Of a stretch of 64,000 bases of DNA, positions 8,521-16,215 are shown piece by piece. The stretch is taken from NCBI GenBank assembly GCA_045646905.1, contig JAZRLP010000022.1, forward strand, positions 78,780-142,779. The letters run 5' to 3'. Within the stretch, counting starts at the first letter, position 1, and each line of letters opens with the position of its first letter. Under the pieces are notes generated by a model. That model was not told the origin of the DNA. It worked only from the letters and a program-made list of their open reading frames with translations, and did not search any database. The position numbers and the translations under genes are program-made. This DNA comes from RGIG4079 sp045646905 (GTDB lineage Bacteria > Bacteroidota > Bacteroidia > Bacteroidales > Muribaculaceae).

Positions 8521-10052
8521 TTCTTTCCAATATTTAGGAGTCCGTTGTAAGTAACTGTTACGCATGAACCAAAGTTGTTACCAAGCATTGACCCTTGGTC
8601 AAATGCTACTTGAGCCTTAACAGAGAGCCCTTTGACTGTGGGTGGATTATAATTAACTTCGGCCATAAGTGAAGTGTTTTCTACTGCATTTGCACGAGGA
8701 ATGCGACCATCCCCCCATGCTTTACGATAGCCACCGAGTAATCGGTAGTCAATGTGAGAGTTTATATTCCCCATCAATCCCACATGGAAACCTCTCACAA
8801 GGTTGTCAACAAACATAGGGTAGCCATCGGTGTTGTATATGGGTGAACGCAAAAATGGAGAGCCTATAGCCATGCCATAGTGGGCATAGGAGTTGTAAAA
8901 AGCATTGTTGTAATACTCATCGCCTCCAGTTGCTTGGTCGGTAATTGTTGTTCCAGGACTATCGGCCGATGCCCAATGCAGTGGACCCGATTGGTTGGTA
9001 AAATCGAGATATTCAATTACAGCCCCATTTACCCATCCTTTATCGGCTTTTTTGTATTCAATACCCCAAATGCCATCAAACCCGTTTAGTTTGCCGATGC
9101 CCGAACCATCTTCCCATGGCCATTGAAAATAGGCTTTTAATTCATCATCGTTTTTAAGACGATAGCGCGCCATAAAATCCCAACTACCAAGGTGGTTGCC
9201 TGCCACAAAGCCCTCTTTGTCGCTCAATCGTGGGATAAACATCTCAAACATGTCTTTGATAGTGGCAGTGCGATGGTCGGTTCGATAGTTCTCGCCATTG
9301 CGATAATTTTCGGTGTAACCACCAAATTGGGCTGCTGCTTGTGCGCCTATCGTAACCGAGAATCGTTCGCTAGGCTTTGTGCGAAAATAGGCGCGTTTAT
9401 ATGAATACCAAGTGTCTTGTGAAATGTGGCTATTGTAGTGGTTGTAGTGATTTCTCACCCAATCGTTGTCGGTAACTTTCCCATATGAGATTTCTCCACA
9501 TATTTGTACCCAACCATTGGTGAATGGTATGTTTTGGAAATCGATGAATCCAGCACGCACTTCGGGTATAGGGCGAGAGTTGCCACTTTCGATTAAATCG
9601 CCACTTGTGAGTTTATTATTTAATAATTTAGATTGTTGTTCTTTGAGACCTACAGTGAGAAATACACCTCGATATTTCACCTCTCCATATAGTTGTTGCA
9701 ACCATATATAGGCGGGCTTTTCGCTGTGAGGAATAAATTCTTTTATATCAAAGTTGTATTTAAGATAATCAACGCTCGAGCTCCAGCCTGTGAGGAAATC
9801 CACGCCAAATCCATAACTAAAACGAGTGTCGGTAGAGAGTGGCTTCCATGCTTTCATGCGTAGCAGCGCATTATCACTTTGCGTTACGATGCCATGGTTG
9901 AGCGATGAAATATAGTAGGGCGCAAAATCGCCTGAACCCAATGTCCCTATTATATCGGCTTTGTAGTTGATAGGAACTTCGGCATTTGCAATTGAGGCGA
10001 TGCACAATGTTGCAATTAGCGATATTCGACGAATTGATGTATTGATGCCCAT
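8517..10052 (-). CDS. wzi: Wzi-family capsule assembly outer-membrane protein
   Basis: 511 aa with a signal peptide (SLIATLCIASIANA) and an outer-membrane beta-barrel rich in aromatic strands (GVFLTVGLKEQQS, DFMARYRLKNDDELKAYFQW, DYRLLGGYRKAWG). The pattern and length are those of Wzi, the barrel lectin that helps anchor capsule on the surface. It is followed by the lipocalin-like lipoprotein (4-nt overlap) and the LegB-NeuD-NeuB module, and preceded by a flippase, consistent with surface glycan export. Its own leader (10053-10270) carries a terminator, discussed separately. Confidence 0.8.
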   Translation of the reverse strand: MGINTSIRRISLIATLCIASIANAEVPINYKADIIGTLGSGDFAPYYISSLNHGIVTQSDNALLRMKAWKPLSTDTRFSYGFGVDFLTGWSSSVDYLKYNFDIKEFIPHSEKPAYIWLQQLYGEVKYRGVFLTVGLKEQQSKLLNNKLTSGDLIESGNSRPIPEVRAGFIDFQNIPFTNGWVQICGEISYGKVTDNDWVRNHYNHYNSHISQDTWYSYKRAYFRTKPSERFSVTIGAQAAAQFGGYTENYRNGENYRTDHRTATIKDMFEMFIPRLSDKEGFVAGNHLGSWDFMARYRLKNDDELKAYFQWPWEDGSGIGKLNGFDGIWGIEYKKADKGWVNGAVIEYLDFTNQSGPLHWASADSPGTTITDQATGGDEYYNNAFYNSYAHYGMAIGSPFLRSPIYNTDGYPMFVDNLVRGFHVGLMGNINSHIDYRLLGGYRKAWGDGRIPRANAVENTSLMAEVNYNPPTVKGLSVKAQVAFDQGSMLGNNFGSCVTVTYNGLLNIGKK

Positions 10053-10120
10053 TAACTTCTATTGTAATTATTAAAGTGTAAAGATAGTAATAAAAAATGT
10101 GAGCATCATAATTTTGCATG

Positions 10121-10151
10121 AAAAAAGGTGATAAAATAATTTATCACCTTT
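10121..10151 (-). terminator. Intrinsic terminator in the flippase-wzi gap
   Basis: Perfect 12-bp stem AAAGGTGATAAA/TTTATCACCTTT with a 4-nt loop; on the - strand it is followed by a run of T. It ends the flippase transcript and also lies inside the predicted wzi leader. Confidence 0.85.
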
Positions 10152-10246
10152 AACTCGTTACATCTTTAAGATGTGATTTTGTGAAAAAATAAGTGAATCA
10201 CAGACAATCCAAATATCCATAAACAAAAGCTAGATTAAGATATAAT

Positions 10247-10270
10247 GCATTAAGCCATGAATCTTAATGC
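10247..10270 (-). promoter_or_regulatory. Hairpin at the start of the wzi leader RNA
   Basis: Perfect inverted repeat GCATTAAG/CTTAATGC with 8 nt between, just downstream of the predicted -7 element. It would form the 5' end of the leader. Confidence 0.5.
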
Positions 10271-10274
10271 AATG

Positions 10275-10305
10275 CAAAATTACATCTATCTATAATAAAT
10301 GCAAA
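10275..10305 (-). promoter_or_regulatory. Promoter of the wzi transcript
   Basis: On the - strand a TTTG (10302-10305) and TAATTTTG (10275-10282) are separated by 19 bp, an exact match to the Bacteroidetes promoter pattern. Transcription from near 10270 gives a leader of about 220 nt before the wzi start. Confidence 0.65.
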
Positions 10306-10377
10306 TATTTTTAGGGTAAAATATTGTTAAAAATAAGGGCTGAAAAAGATGCTTGAATGAGATTAATGAGTTAAGAC

Positions 10378-11871
10378 TTAATCACCTTTTTTCCTAAAAC
10401 GATGAAGGAAATAGTCAAATGCATCTTTTTGTATTTGAGAATGTAAAATGTGGTTAATTAATAGATATATGGCGAGACCTGTAATGGCTTGCGCAATAAG
10501 CAACACAATCACATTATCAATCGCAAATGATAACAAATGCATTGGCACCATTATTATGATTACTTGAATCAAGTAGGGGAGTAAATCGGTAATAAATGCC
10601 CATCTTGAGCGAGTGGTGAGTGGTGCAGTGACGCATATGGTTGCCACCCAACATATAGCCGATGCGATGACTTGTCCCCAAAGTAATATTTTTACACCAT
10701 ACACGGGGTCGTCGGGTAGCGAGATTGCCACAAATGGGATTGTTGCAAAAAGTGCTATCAAAGCAACGCTATCGCGAACGATTTCCATATACACAACAAG
10801 TCGGGCTTTGCCGAGCGAAACGATGTAATTGTTGTAAAGAGAGTTCAATACTGTGAATATCCCTCTCACTAATAGTAGTTGGAATAGGATAATTGATGGA
10901 TCCCATTTTGTTCCAAAAAGTAGGTGGAAAATGGGCGTTGCCATCACGATGAGAAATCCTATGGCTGGGAAAAGTAGATAACCTGTGAAACGGTTCATCT
11001 TGGTGGTTGTGCGAGTGAAACGCGTGGCATCATCTTGCACATGTGACAGCACTGGTAAGAATGATGAGGTGAGAATTTGAGAAATCGACATAATTCCCAT
11101 TTTACTCCATTTGTCCGACTGAGTGTAATAGCCAAGGCTCACCAATCCCACTCGGTTGCCTATAAAGAATGAATATATGTTTTGAAATAGGGTGTTAAGA
11201 AATGATGTTACCATCATCCCCGAACCAACATTAAAAAACGACTTTAAAGCTTTCCATGAGAATGCTAACGATGGCAACCACTTACTTGTGAACCATAGGA
11301 TTGAAGATTTGGTGGCCGATAATACGATAGTTTGCCACACCATTGCCCATGCTCCATAGCCCGTCAGTGCAAGAGTTATGCCCACAGCACCACTAATGAT
11401 GAGCCCAATAGAATTGGATATCGCAATCATTTTCACATCCATCTTCTTCATCAATCGGTTGGTTTGAACGATGGCCGATGCGTTGAGGATAAATGAAAGG
11501 AACATTACTCGTGAAAGGGGAATGATGCGAGGGTCGTTTTGGAAACACCATGCAATTAATGGCGCGCAAAACCATAGTATTACATATATGATACTTGCGA
11601 TTCCTATGTTAAACCACAATACGGTACTATAATCGAGTTGGGTAGGATTTTTGCGTTGAATAAGAGCATAAGAAAAACCGCTATCGATAAATAGCGCTGC
11701 AAACGCTTGGAAAACGAGTGTTGCTCCTACGAGCCCAAAGTCTTCTTGCGACAACACACGAGCAAGCACAATGCCGGTAACTGCATATAGCACTTGCGAT
11801 AAAACGCGATCAATCACATTCCATTTGATGGTGCGTGCAGTGCGAAGTTTCAAGTCGGCAGTGTCGCTCAT
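10378..11871 (-). CDS. Polysaccharide flippase (Wzx/MATE-like)
   Basis: 497 aa polytopic membrane protein with about 12-14 membrane segments. The N-terminus (RTARTIKWNVIDRVLSQ, then a first helix ending ARVLSQEDFGLVGA) is typical of lipopolysaccharide/teichuronic-type flippases of the MOP superfamily. It should move lipid-linked repeat units across the inner membrane for O-antigen or capsule assembly. It lies 42 nt after a DUF2807 gene and upstream of wzi. The substrate is unknown. Confidence 0.85.
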   Translation of the reverse strand: MSDTADLKLRTARTIKWNVIDRVLSQVLYAVTGIVLARVLSQEDFGLVGATLVFQAFAALFIDSGFSYALIQRKNPTQLDYSTVLWFNIGIASIIYVILWFCAPLIAWCFQNDPRIIPLSRVMFLSFILNASAIVQTNRLMKKMDVKMIAISNSIGLIISGAVGITLALTGYGAWAMVWQTIVLSATKSSILWFTSKWLPSLAFSWKALKSFFNVGSGMMVTSFLNTLFQNIYSFFIGNRVGLVSLGYYTQSDKWSKMGIMSISQILTSSFLPVLSHVQDDATRFTRTTTKMNRFTGYLLFPAIGFLIVMATPIFHLLFGTKWDPSIILFQLLLVRGIFTVLNSLYNNYIVSLGKARLVVYMEIVRDSVALIALFATIPFVAISLPDDPVYGVKILLWGQVIASAICWVATICVTAPLTTRSRWAFITDLLPYLIQVIIIMVPMHLLSFAIDNVIVLLIAQAITGLAIYLLINHILHSQIQKDAFDYFLHRFRKKGD

Positions 11872-11913
11872 TTGTTGAGAGTAAGAATAATAATGTGGGT
11901 TTGCTAAAAATGA

Positions 11914-12624
11914 TTATTCTTCGTTGTCGAGTGGAATTAACTTCACTCCCACCGAGCGTTTTTTAATCTCTTCGGGATTTCCTTTGTAATAAACTTTACC
12001 CGATGATGCTCCTACGATATTGAGCGATTTATGAGCTTGGCAACCGATAGTCCCGGTTCCGAGCATAACGCATTTAGTGTCGTTTGATACTAATTCATCA
12101 GCTTGAATAGTTCCTGTACCAGTGCAACTTAACTTTGACGATTCACATTTTCCATTGAGAATTAATTGTCCGTTGCCAGTGTCAATTGACCCATCGATAT
12201 GTGTTACATCAAGGTTTTTTACAATGAGACGCCCATTCCCAATGAGGCGAGCCTTGAAGTTGGGGCAAGAAGATACACTCAACACTCTCACCGTTGAGTC
12301 ACCATTGTTTTCAGCCTTGGTGAGAAATTTAGAATAAACAGTAACAGTAGGGAGATTTTCATATTTGACATTTTTAGAAGCAACTTGTATTTCTAATCGT
12401 CCCTTTGTGTTGTTAAACATTAATGCCGATGCCAATTCGTCGGTAGCTATAAAAACAGCACGCCCCACCGAGTCGAGGTTGCACACATAATTCACATTTA
12501 CACCGTCAAAAACTTTTAATTCGGTGAAATCTTTCACATCAAGTTCATAACGAGATAATGGTTGAGCTATAGCGAAACTTGCTGTTATAGCGAGGAGTAT
12601 AATTGCTAAAAAAGTTTTTTTCAT
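11914..12624 (-). CDS. DUF2807 secreted beta-helix protein (copy 2)
   Basis: 236 aa with a signal peptide (IILLAITASFAIAQ) and a DUF2807 'head GIN' domain: FTELKVFDGVNVNYV near the start, then short Gly/Asn-rich rungs (RLIGNGRLIVKN, DTGNGQLILNG, TGTGTIQADE). Function of the family is unknown; it is periplasmic or surface. It lies 24 nt after a second DUF2807 gene, so the pair is probably a tandem duplication that has diverged. No lipobox is seen. Confidence 0.8.
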   Translation of the reverse strand: MKKTFLAIILLAITASFAIAQPLSRYELDVKDFTELKVFDGVNVNYVCNLDSVGRAVFIATDELASALMFNNTKGRLEIQVASKNVKYENLPTVTVYSKFLTKAENNGDSTVRVLSVSSCPNFKARLIGNGRLIVKNLDVTHIDGSIDTGNGQLILNGKCESSKLSCTGTGTIQADELVSNDTKCVMLGTGTIGCQAHKSLNIVGASSGKVYYKGNPEEIKKRSVGVKLIPLDNEE

Positions 12625-12648
12625 GATTTTTGAGATGTTTTTTTGATA

Positions 12649-13443
12649 TTATTTTTGTTTAATTGTAATAGTTCCAGTGTTGTTGACATTAATGTTTAGG
12701 GCTGTTTTGTGTGATAGATTAGTCGCATCAATGTTGCCACTATTGTTGGTGGTAAGTGTCGCTTCATTAACTTTGCCCGATAATACAAAATTACCCGAAC
12801 CATTTGTTACAAACGAAGCCTTGCGAATGAGTAAGTCATTAAGAATCATATCACTATTCCCATTTGACACAAATGAGCCATTAAAAGCTTTCAATGTTTT
12901 TAGTTTTATCTCACCATTACCATTGTTGGTAGTCAATAATCGGCGTGCTTCTACATTACGAGCCAATATTTGACCACTGCCATTGTTGACAATACTCAAG
13001 AAATGGGCTTGTAGATTATCGATTTTGATGGCTCCTTGAGCATTTTGTATGATGTGAAGGCGTTTTAATCGAGGCACCTCTTTTACAAGAATATTCCCAG
13101 TGCCATTCATGATTAATGCTTTCAATGAATCATTGCAAAATACCACAATGCGTGATGCTACTTTATCGTTGTCGTTGTTTCCTTCAATAATTAATCGATT
13201 GCTGTCGTTGCGACACACAATGCGTTTGTCGGTTTTTTCTGATGTGTTGTAGGCAACATAACGATGAAGTTCGGGCTTAAAACGACATTCAACGGTGACA
13301 TCGCCATTCACCAATATTTCATCAAAACTTTGTGCAGCAACTAATACCACACGATTTTCTACATCTATTTTTTGTTGTGCAAATGTGGCAACAATGCACA
13401 TAGCCATAATAAAGAAAAATGAAAAGAAGCGTTTCATAATCAT
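12649..13443 (-). CDS. DUF2807-like secreted beta-helix protein (copy 1)
   Basis: 264 aa with a signal peptide (FFSFFFIMAMCIVATFAQ). From residue about 100 it consists of repeated N-G-S/N-G-N rungs (IMNGTGNILVKEV, NNGSGQILARN, NNGNGEIKLKT, NGSGNFVLSG), as in DUF2807 beta-helices. The start overlaps the dusB stop by 4 nt (ATGA); the Met two codons later is equally possible. Function is not known. Confidence 0.75.
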   Translation of the reverse strand: MIMKRFFSFFFIMAMCIVATFAQQKIDVENRVVLVAAQSFDEILVNGDVTVECRFKPELHRYVAYNTSEKTDKRIVCRNDSNRLIIEGNNDNDKVASRIVVFCNDSLKALIMNGTGNILVKEVPRLKRLHIIQNAQGAIKIDNLQAHFLSIVNNGSGQILARNVEARRLLTTNNGNGEIKLKTLKAFNGSFVSNGNSDMILNDLLIRKASFVTNGSGNFVLSGKVNEATLTTNNSGNIDATNLSHKTALNINVNNTGTITIKQK

Positions 13444-14453
13444 TCAGTTTTAGAGGAGAGTGGTTGTATGTTAGGAATGATTTCAGTTTCAATGCGATGT
13501 AGTATTGCATCAAGTTCGGCAAAATTATCGGCACGAAGCATCGCAATGCGAGTGTCGCGGAAAAATGGGATGCCCTTGAATAGGGGAGAAGCTGCCAAGT
13601 GACGGCGTATGTGGAGAATGCCACGATATTCATCAATGCGGTCGATGCTTTCGGTAATTTGACGGCGTAGAATTTTAAATTTTTCGGCAAGAGGGAGTTC
13701 TTCGCCACGCTCGCCAGTTAAAAGCATCTGCTTCATATCGTGGAAAATCCATGGAGCTCCTATCGATGCACGGCCTACCATCACACCATCAACACCATAT
13801 CGGTCAAAAGCTTCAACTACTTGCTCGGGAGTTGTTATGTCGCCGTTGCCAATTAGAGGAATTGTCAATCGGGGATTCTCTTTTACTCGGGCTATCATTT
13901 CCCAATCGGCATTACCGGTGTACATTTGAGAGCGAGTACGCCCATGCACAGTCAATGCTTTGATGCCGCAATCTTGAAGTTGTTCGGCGAGTTCTACAAT
14001 GATTTTGCTATTGTGGTCCCAACCTAATCGCGTTTTCACTGTAACTGGAATTTTTACAGCATTAACAACTGCACGAGTTATTTCAAGCATTTTGGGGATA
14101 TCTCGTAACATACCTGCCCCAGCGCCTTTGCCAGCCACTTTTTTCACAGGACACCCAAAGTTAATGTCAAGAATGTCGGGGTTGGCTGCCTCTACAATTT
14201 TTGCAGCTTCAACCATTGGCTCTACCTCACGGCCATAAATTTGAATCGCAGTGGGGCGTTCGCCAGGGTCAATTGATAGTTTGCGAGTGGTGGAATTTAT
14301 GTTGCGTATAAGAGCATCGGCCGAAACAAATTCGGTATATACCATATCGGCCCCTTGTTCCTTACATATTAAACGGAACGAAAGGTCGGTAACATCCTCC
14401 ATAGGAGCCAACATCACCGGACGATTACCAAGGTCTATATCTCCAATTTTCAT
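13440..14453 (-). CDS. dusB: tRNA-dihydrouridine synthase DusB
   Basis: 337 aa FMN-dependent TIM barrel that reduces uridine in the tRNA D-loop. Seen: APMEDVTDLSFR (residues 16-27), INFGCPVKKVAGKGAGAGML with the catalytic Cys, TVKTRLGWD, ALTVHGRTRSQMY, IPLIGNGDI and a C-terminal helical tRNA-binding domain. Length and motifs fit DusB. It heads a - strand group whose next gene overlaps it by 4 nt. A terminator hairpin lies upstream at 14593. Confidence 0.95.
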   Translation of the reverse strand: MKIGDIDLGNRPVMLAPMEDVTDLSFRLICKEQGADMVYTEFVSADALIRNINSTTRKLSIDPGERPTAIQIYGREVEPMVEAAKIVEAANPDILDINFGCPVKKVAGKGAGAGMLRDIPKMLEITRAVVNAVKIPVTVKTRLGWDHNSKIIVELAEQLQDCGIKALTVHGRTRSQMYTGNADWEMIARVKENPRLTIPLIGNGDITTPEQVVEAFDRYGVDGVMVGRASIGAPWIFHDMKQMLLTGERGEELPLAEKFKILRRQITESIDRIDEYRGILHIRRHLAASPLFKGIPFFRDTRIAMLRADNFAELDAILHRIETEIIPNIQPLSSKTE

Positions 14454-14588
14454 ATAGTATCACTAATATAACCACGAAGATACTAAAATTATGGCGATTT
14501 CACGAAATTTTAAGCAATTATCACATTTTATGTTGGAAAAATGTGAGTGTTTGCACAAAAGTCGTTGGAAAAATGAGATTGAAAAGAT

Positions 14589-14628
14589 ACAAAAGATGCT
14601 GTGTCAGAGAATTTCGACACAGCATCTT
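14589..14628 (-). terminator. Terminator of the T9SS-exported protein gene
   Basis: Perfect 13-bp stem AAGATGCTGTGTC/GACACAGCATCTT with a 10-nt loop. It lies 22 nt after the stop codon at 14650; T follows on the - strand. Confidence 0.8.
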
Positions 14629-14649
14629 CCTTATAAATATCTGATAGTA

Positions 14650-15930
14650 TTATTTTATAATGACTTTGCGAGTTGTGCCATCGCTATATTTTACGATATT
14701 TACACCAGTGGTTGGTTGGCTCAATTTGCGACCATAAATATCGTAGCGAGCAACTTCGGGGGTGTTGTCGTTGTTTTCAGTTTTAATGCCTTCTACACCA
14801 AGTGTGCCATCATATTTATAAAAGCAAATGCCATAAGCTTCTATATCTTCTACTACATACTCAACTTTAGGAGTGCCAGTTGCATTTACGCGTTTGATCC
14901 CCGATTTATATCCACTACCATCTTCGGCAATATAAGCCCAATATATATACTCGCCATCACTTGTGAATTGACGCACAAAAGCCCCATCTGTAACAGTCGT
15001 AGATTCTGACGCCGCTTGTGATTCGTCAATTCGTTCCCAAGCACGGAGATAGTTATTGCTGTTTATAGCACTAATAGGCAGACGAAACACTCCACAATTT
15101 GTTATATCATTATAACCATCTGTAATATTGTAAATATAAATATACCCGTTTTTTTCATCAAGGAACATTGCCGATGGTTGAATTCCTTGTGCAATAATAG
15201 GATATGGTCTATCTGCATTTGTTGCATCTTGGATTTTTTCATATATATCTGATTTTTTATATCGATAAATGCCTTCTCCGTTAAAACCCAATGCATGCCA
15301 ATAAACCCCTTCTGAATCGCGTTGCAATCCGGCGTTCATTGCTCCCCAAGCAAAACCTTTGTTATAATATGGTAAAAATTGACCCCTAACAAAATAAGGC
15401 ACATCGAAAGATGCCTGACATGGCGCATCATATTCCTCTTTTGCAGGAAAAACTTTCACACCAGCATAAAAATTGTCGCCTGCATTAGTAATAGTTCGAG
15501 TTGCATAATAGATACTATCATTATCAATCATAATATAATATGGGTCAAACCCCGCATGATAAACATTGCCATCGTCTTGATATTTATTGTTTACGATTGT
15601 TGTTTTAGTAAAACTATTATCACTTCGCTTATTGACTACGAATAATTCACCATCACCAAGACTGTTATTTTCATCTTTAATATAAAGAAATTGCTCACCG
15701 GCATCAACACCATATATCGCGCCATGCCATGATGCTAATTGAAAAGTATGTGCTCCTGCTGATATTTGAGTATCAACAACTTTTTTCCCATCAAAGTAAC
15801 AAATATTGCCATTTTTCTTCGCAAAATAAAGACCATCGGGCATAGGAACAATATTTCCTTGTGCTACTGATGCAAAACTTAATTGCAACCCTATTGCAAT
15901 AAGCATCAATTTAAGTAAATTCTTTTTCAT
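14650..15930 (-). CDS. Secreted beta-propeller-like protein with T9SS C-terminal signal
   Basis: 426 aa with a signal peptide (IAIGLQLSFASVAQG). The body has repeated short strand motifs (GLYFAKKNGNICYFDGK, IYYATRTITNAG, GYIYIYNITDG, YIYWAYIAEDGSG), suggesting a beta-propeller. The C-terminus (ARYDIYGRKLSQ...GTTRKVIIK) is the form of a short type A sorting domain of the type IX secretion system, so it should be displayed on the surface or released. No enzyme motif is visible. It is transcribed alone; a terminator follows at 14589 and a nine-C tract (- strand) lies about 110 nt upstream of the start. Confidence 0.7.
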   Translation of the reverse strand: MKKNLLKLMLIAIGLQLSFASVAQGNIVPMPDGLYFAKKNGNICYFDGKKVVDTQISAGAHTFQLASWHGAIYGVDAGEQFLYIKDENNSLGDGELFVVNKRSDNSFTKTTIVNNKYQDDGNVYHAGFDPYYIMIDNDSIYYATRTITNAGDNFYAGVKVFPAKEEYDAPCQASFDVPYFVRGQFLPYYNKGFAWGAMNAGLQRDSEGVYWHALGFNGEGIYRYKKSDIYEKIQDATNADRPYPIIAQGIQPSAMFLDEKNGYIYIYNITDGYNDITNCGVFRLPISAINSNNYLRAWERIDESQAASESTTVTDGAFVRQFTSDGEYIYWAYIAEDGSGYKSGIKRVNATGTPKVEYVVEDIEAYGICFYKYDGTLGVEGIKTENNDNTPEVARYDIYGRKLSQPTTGVNIVKYSDGTTRKVIIK

Positions 15931-15960
15931 AATGATATGGTTTTGCTATTATTGTTATTT

Positions 15961-15968
15961 CAAATTTA
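15961..15968 (-). promoter_or_regulatory. -7 promoter element for the T9SS protein gene
   Basis: TAAATTTG on the - strand fits TAnnTTTG and lies 30 nt upstream of the start codon. No clear -33 TTTG is present at 19-21 bp. Confidence 0.4.
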
Positions 15969-16039
15969 AGAGTAATAATTCGAGATTTAATAAAATGTAA
16001 CGATAAATATTGAGGTTTTTGACAAAAATTAAAACTCAT

Positions 16040-16048
16040 GGGGGGGGG
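16040..16048. repeat. Homopolymer of nine G (C on the - strand)
   Basis: A nine-base G run in AT-rich intergenic DNA, about 72 bp upstream of the -7-like element for the gene ending at 14650. The rest of 15931-16162 holds no reading frame I can support. Confidence 0.8.
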
Positions 16049-16162
16049 TAAATTTATTAACATAATAATACTTTTTAACAGATGTTTTAATGATTAAAAT
16101 TGAAGAATTTTAGCTTACACTGCAAATCTATAGTTTATTCATGAAAAACATTCCATTTTTTA

Positions 16163-16184
16163 GTTCCCAATTAGTTCCCAATTT
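16163..16184 (+). repeat. 22-bp direct repeat, left copy
   Basis: Two near-identical 11-mers in tandem (GTTCCCAATTA then GTTCCCAATTT). The same 22 bp occur at 18295-18316 in the same orientation, with no similarity in the flanks. Confidence 0.9.
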
Positions 16185-16215
16185 TAGGGTAATATTGTAA
16201 GTGCTTGAATATGAG

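Noticed and set aside
10247..10270. Invertible promoter (inverton) at the capsule genes
   Set aside because: The inverted repeat is only 8 bp with an 8-nt spacer that holds no promoter, too small for a recombinase-flipped segment.
14491..15009. 172-aa open frame on the + strand
   Set aside because: Antisense to the T9SS-exported protein and crossing its terminator; no domain and no promoter.
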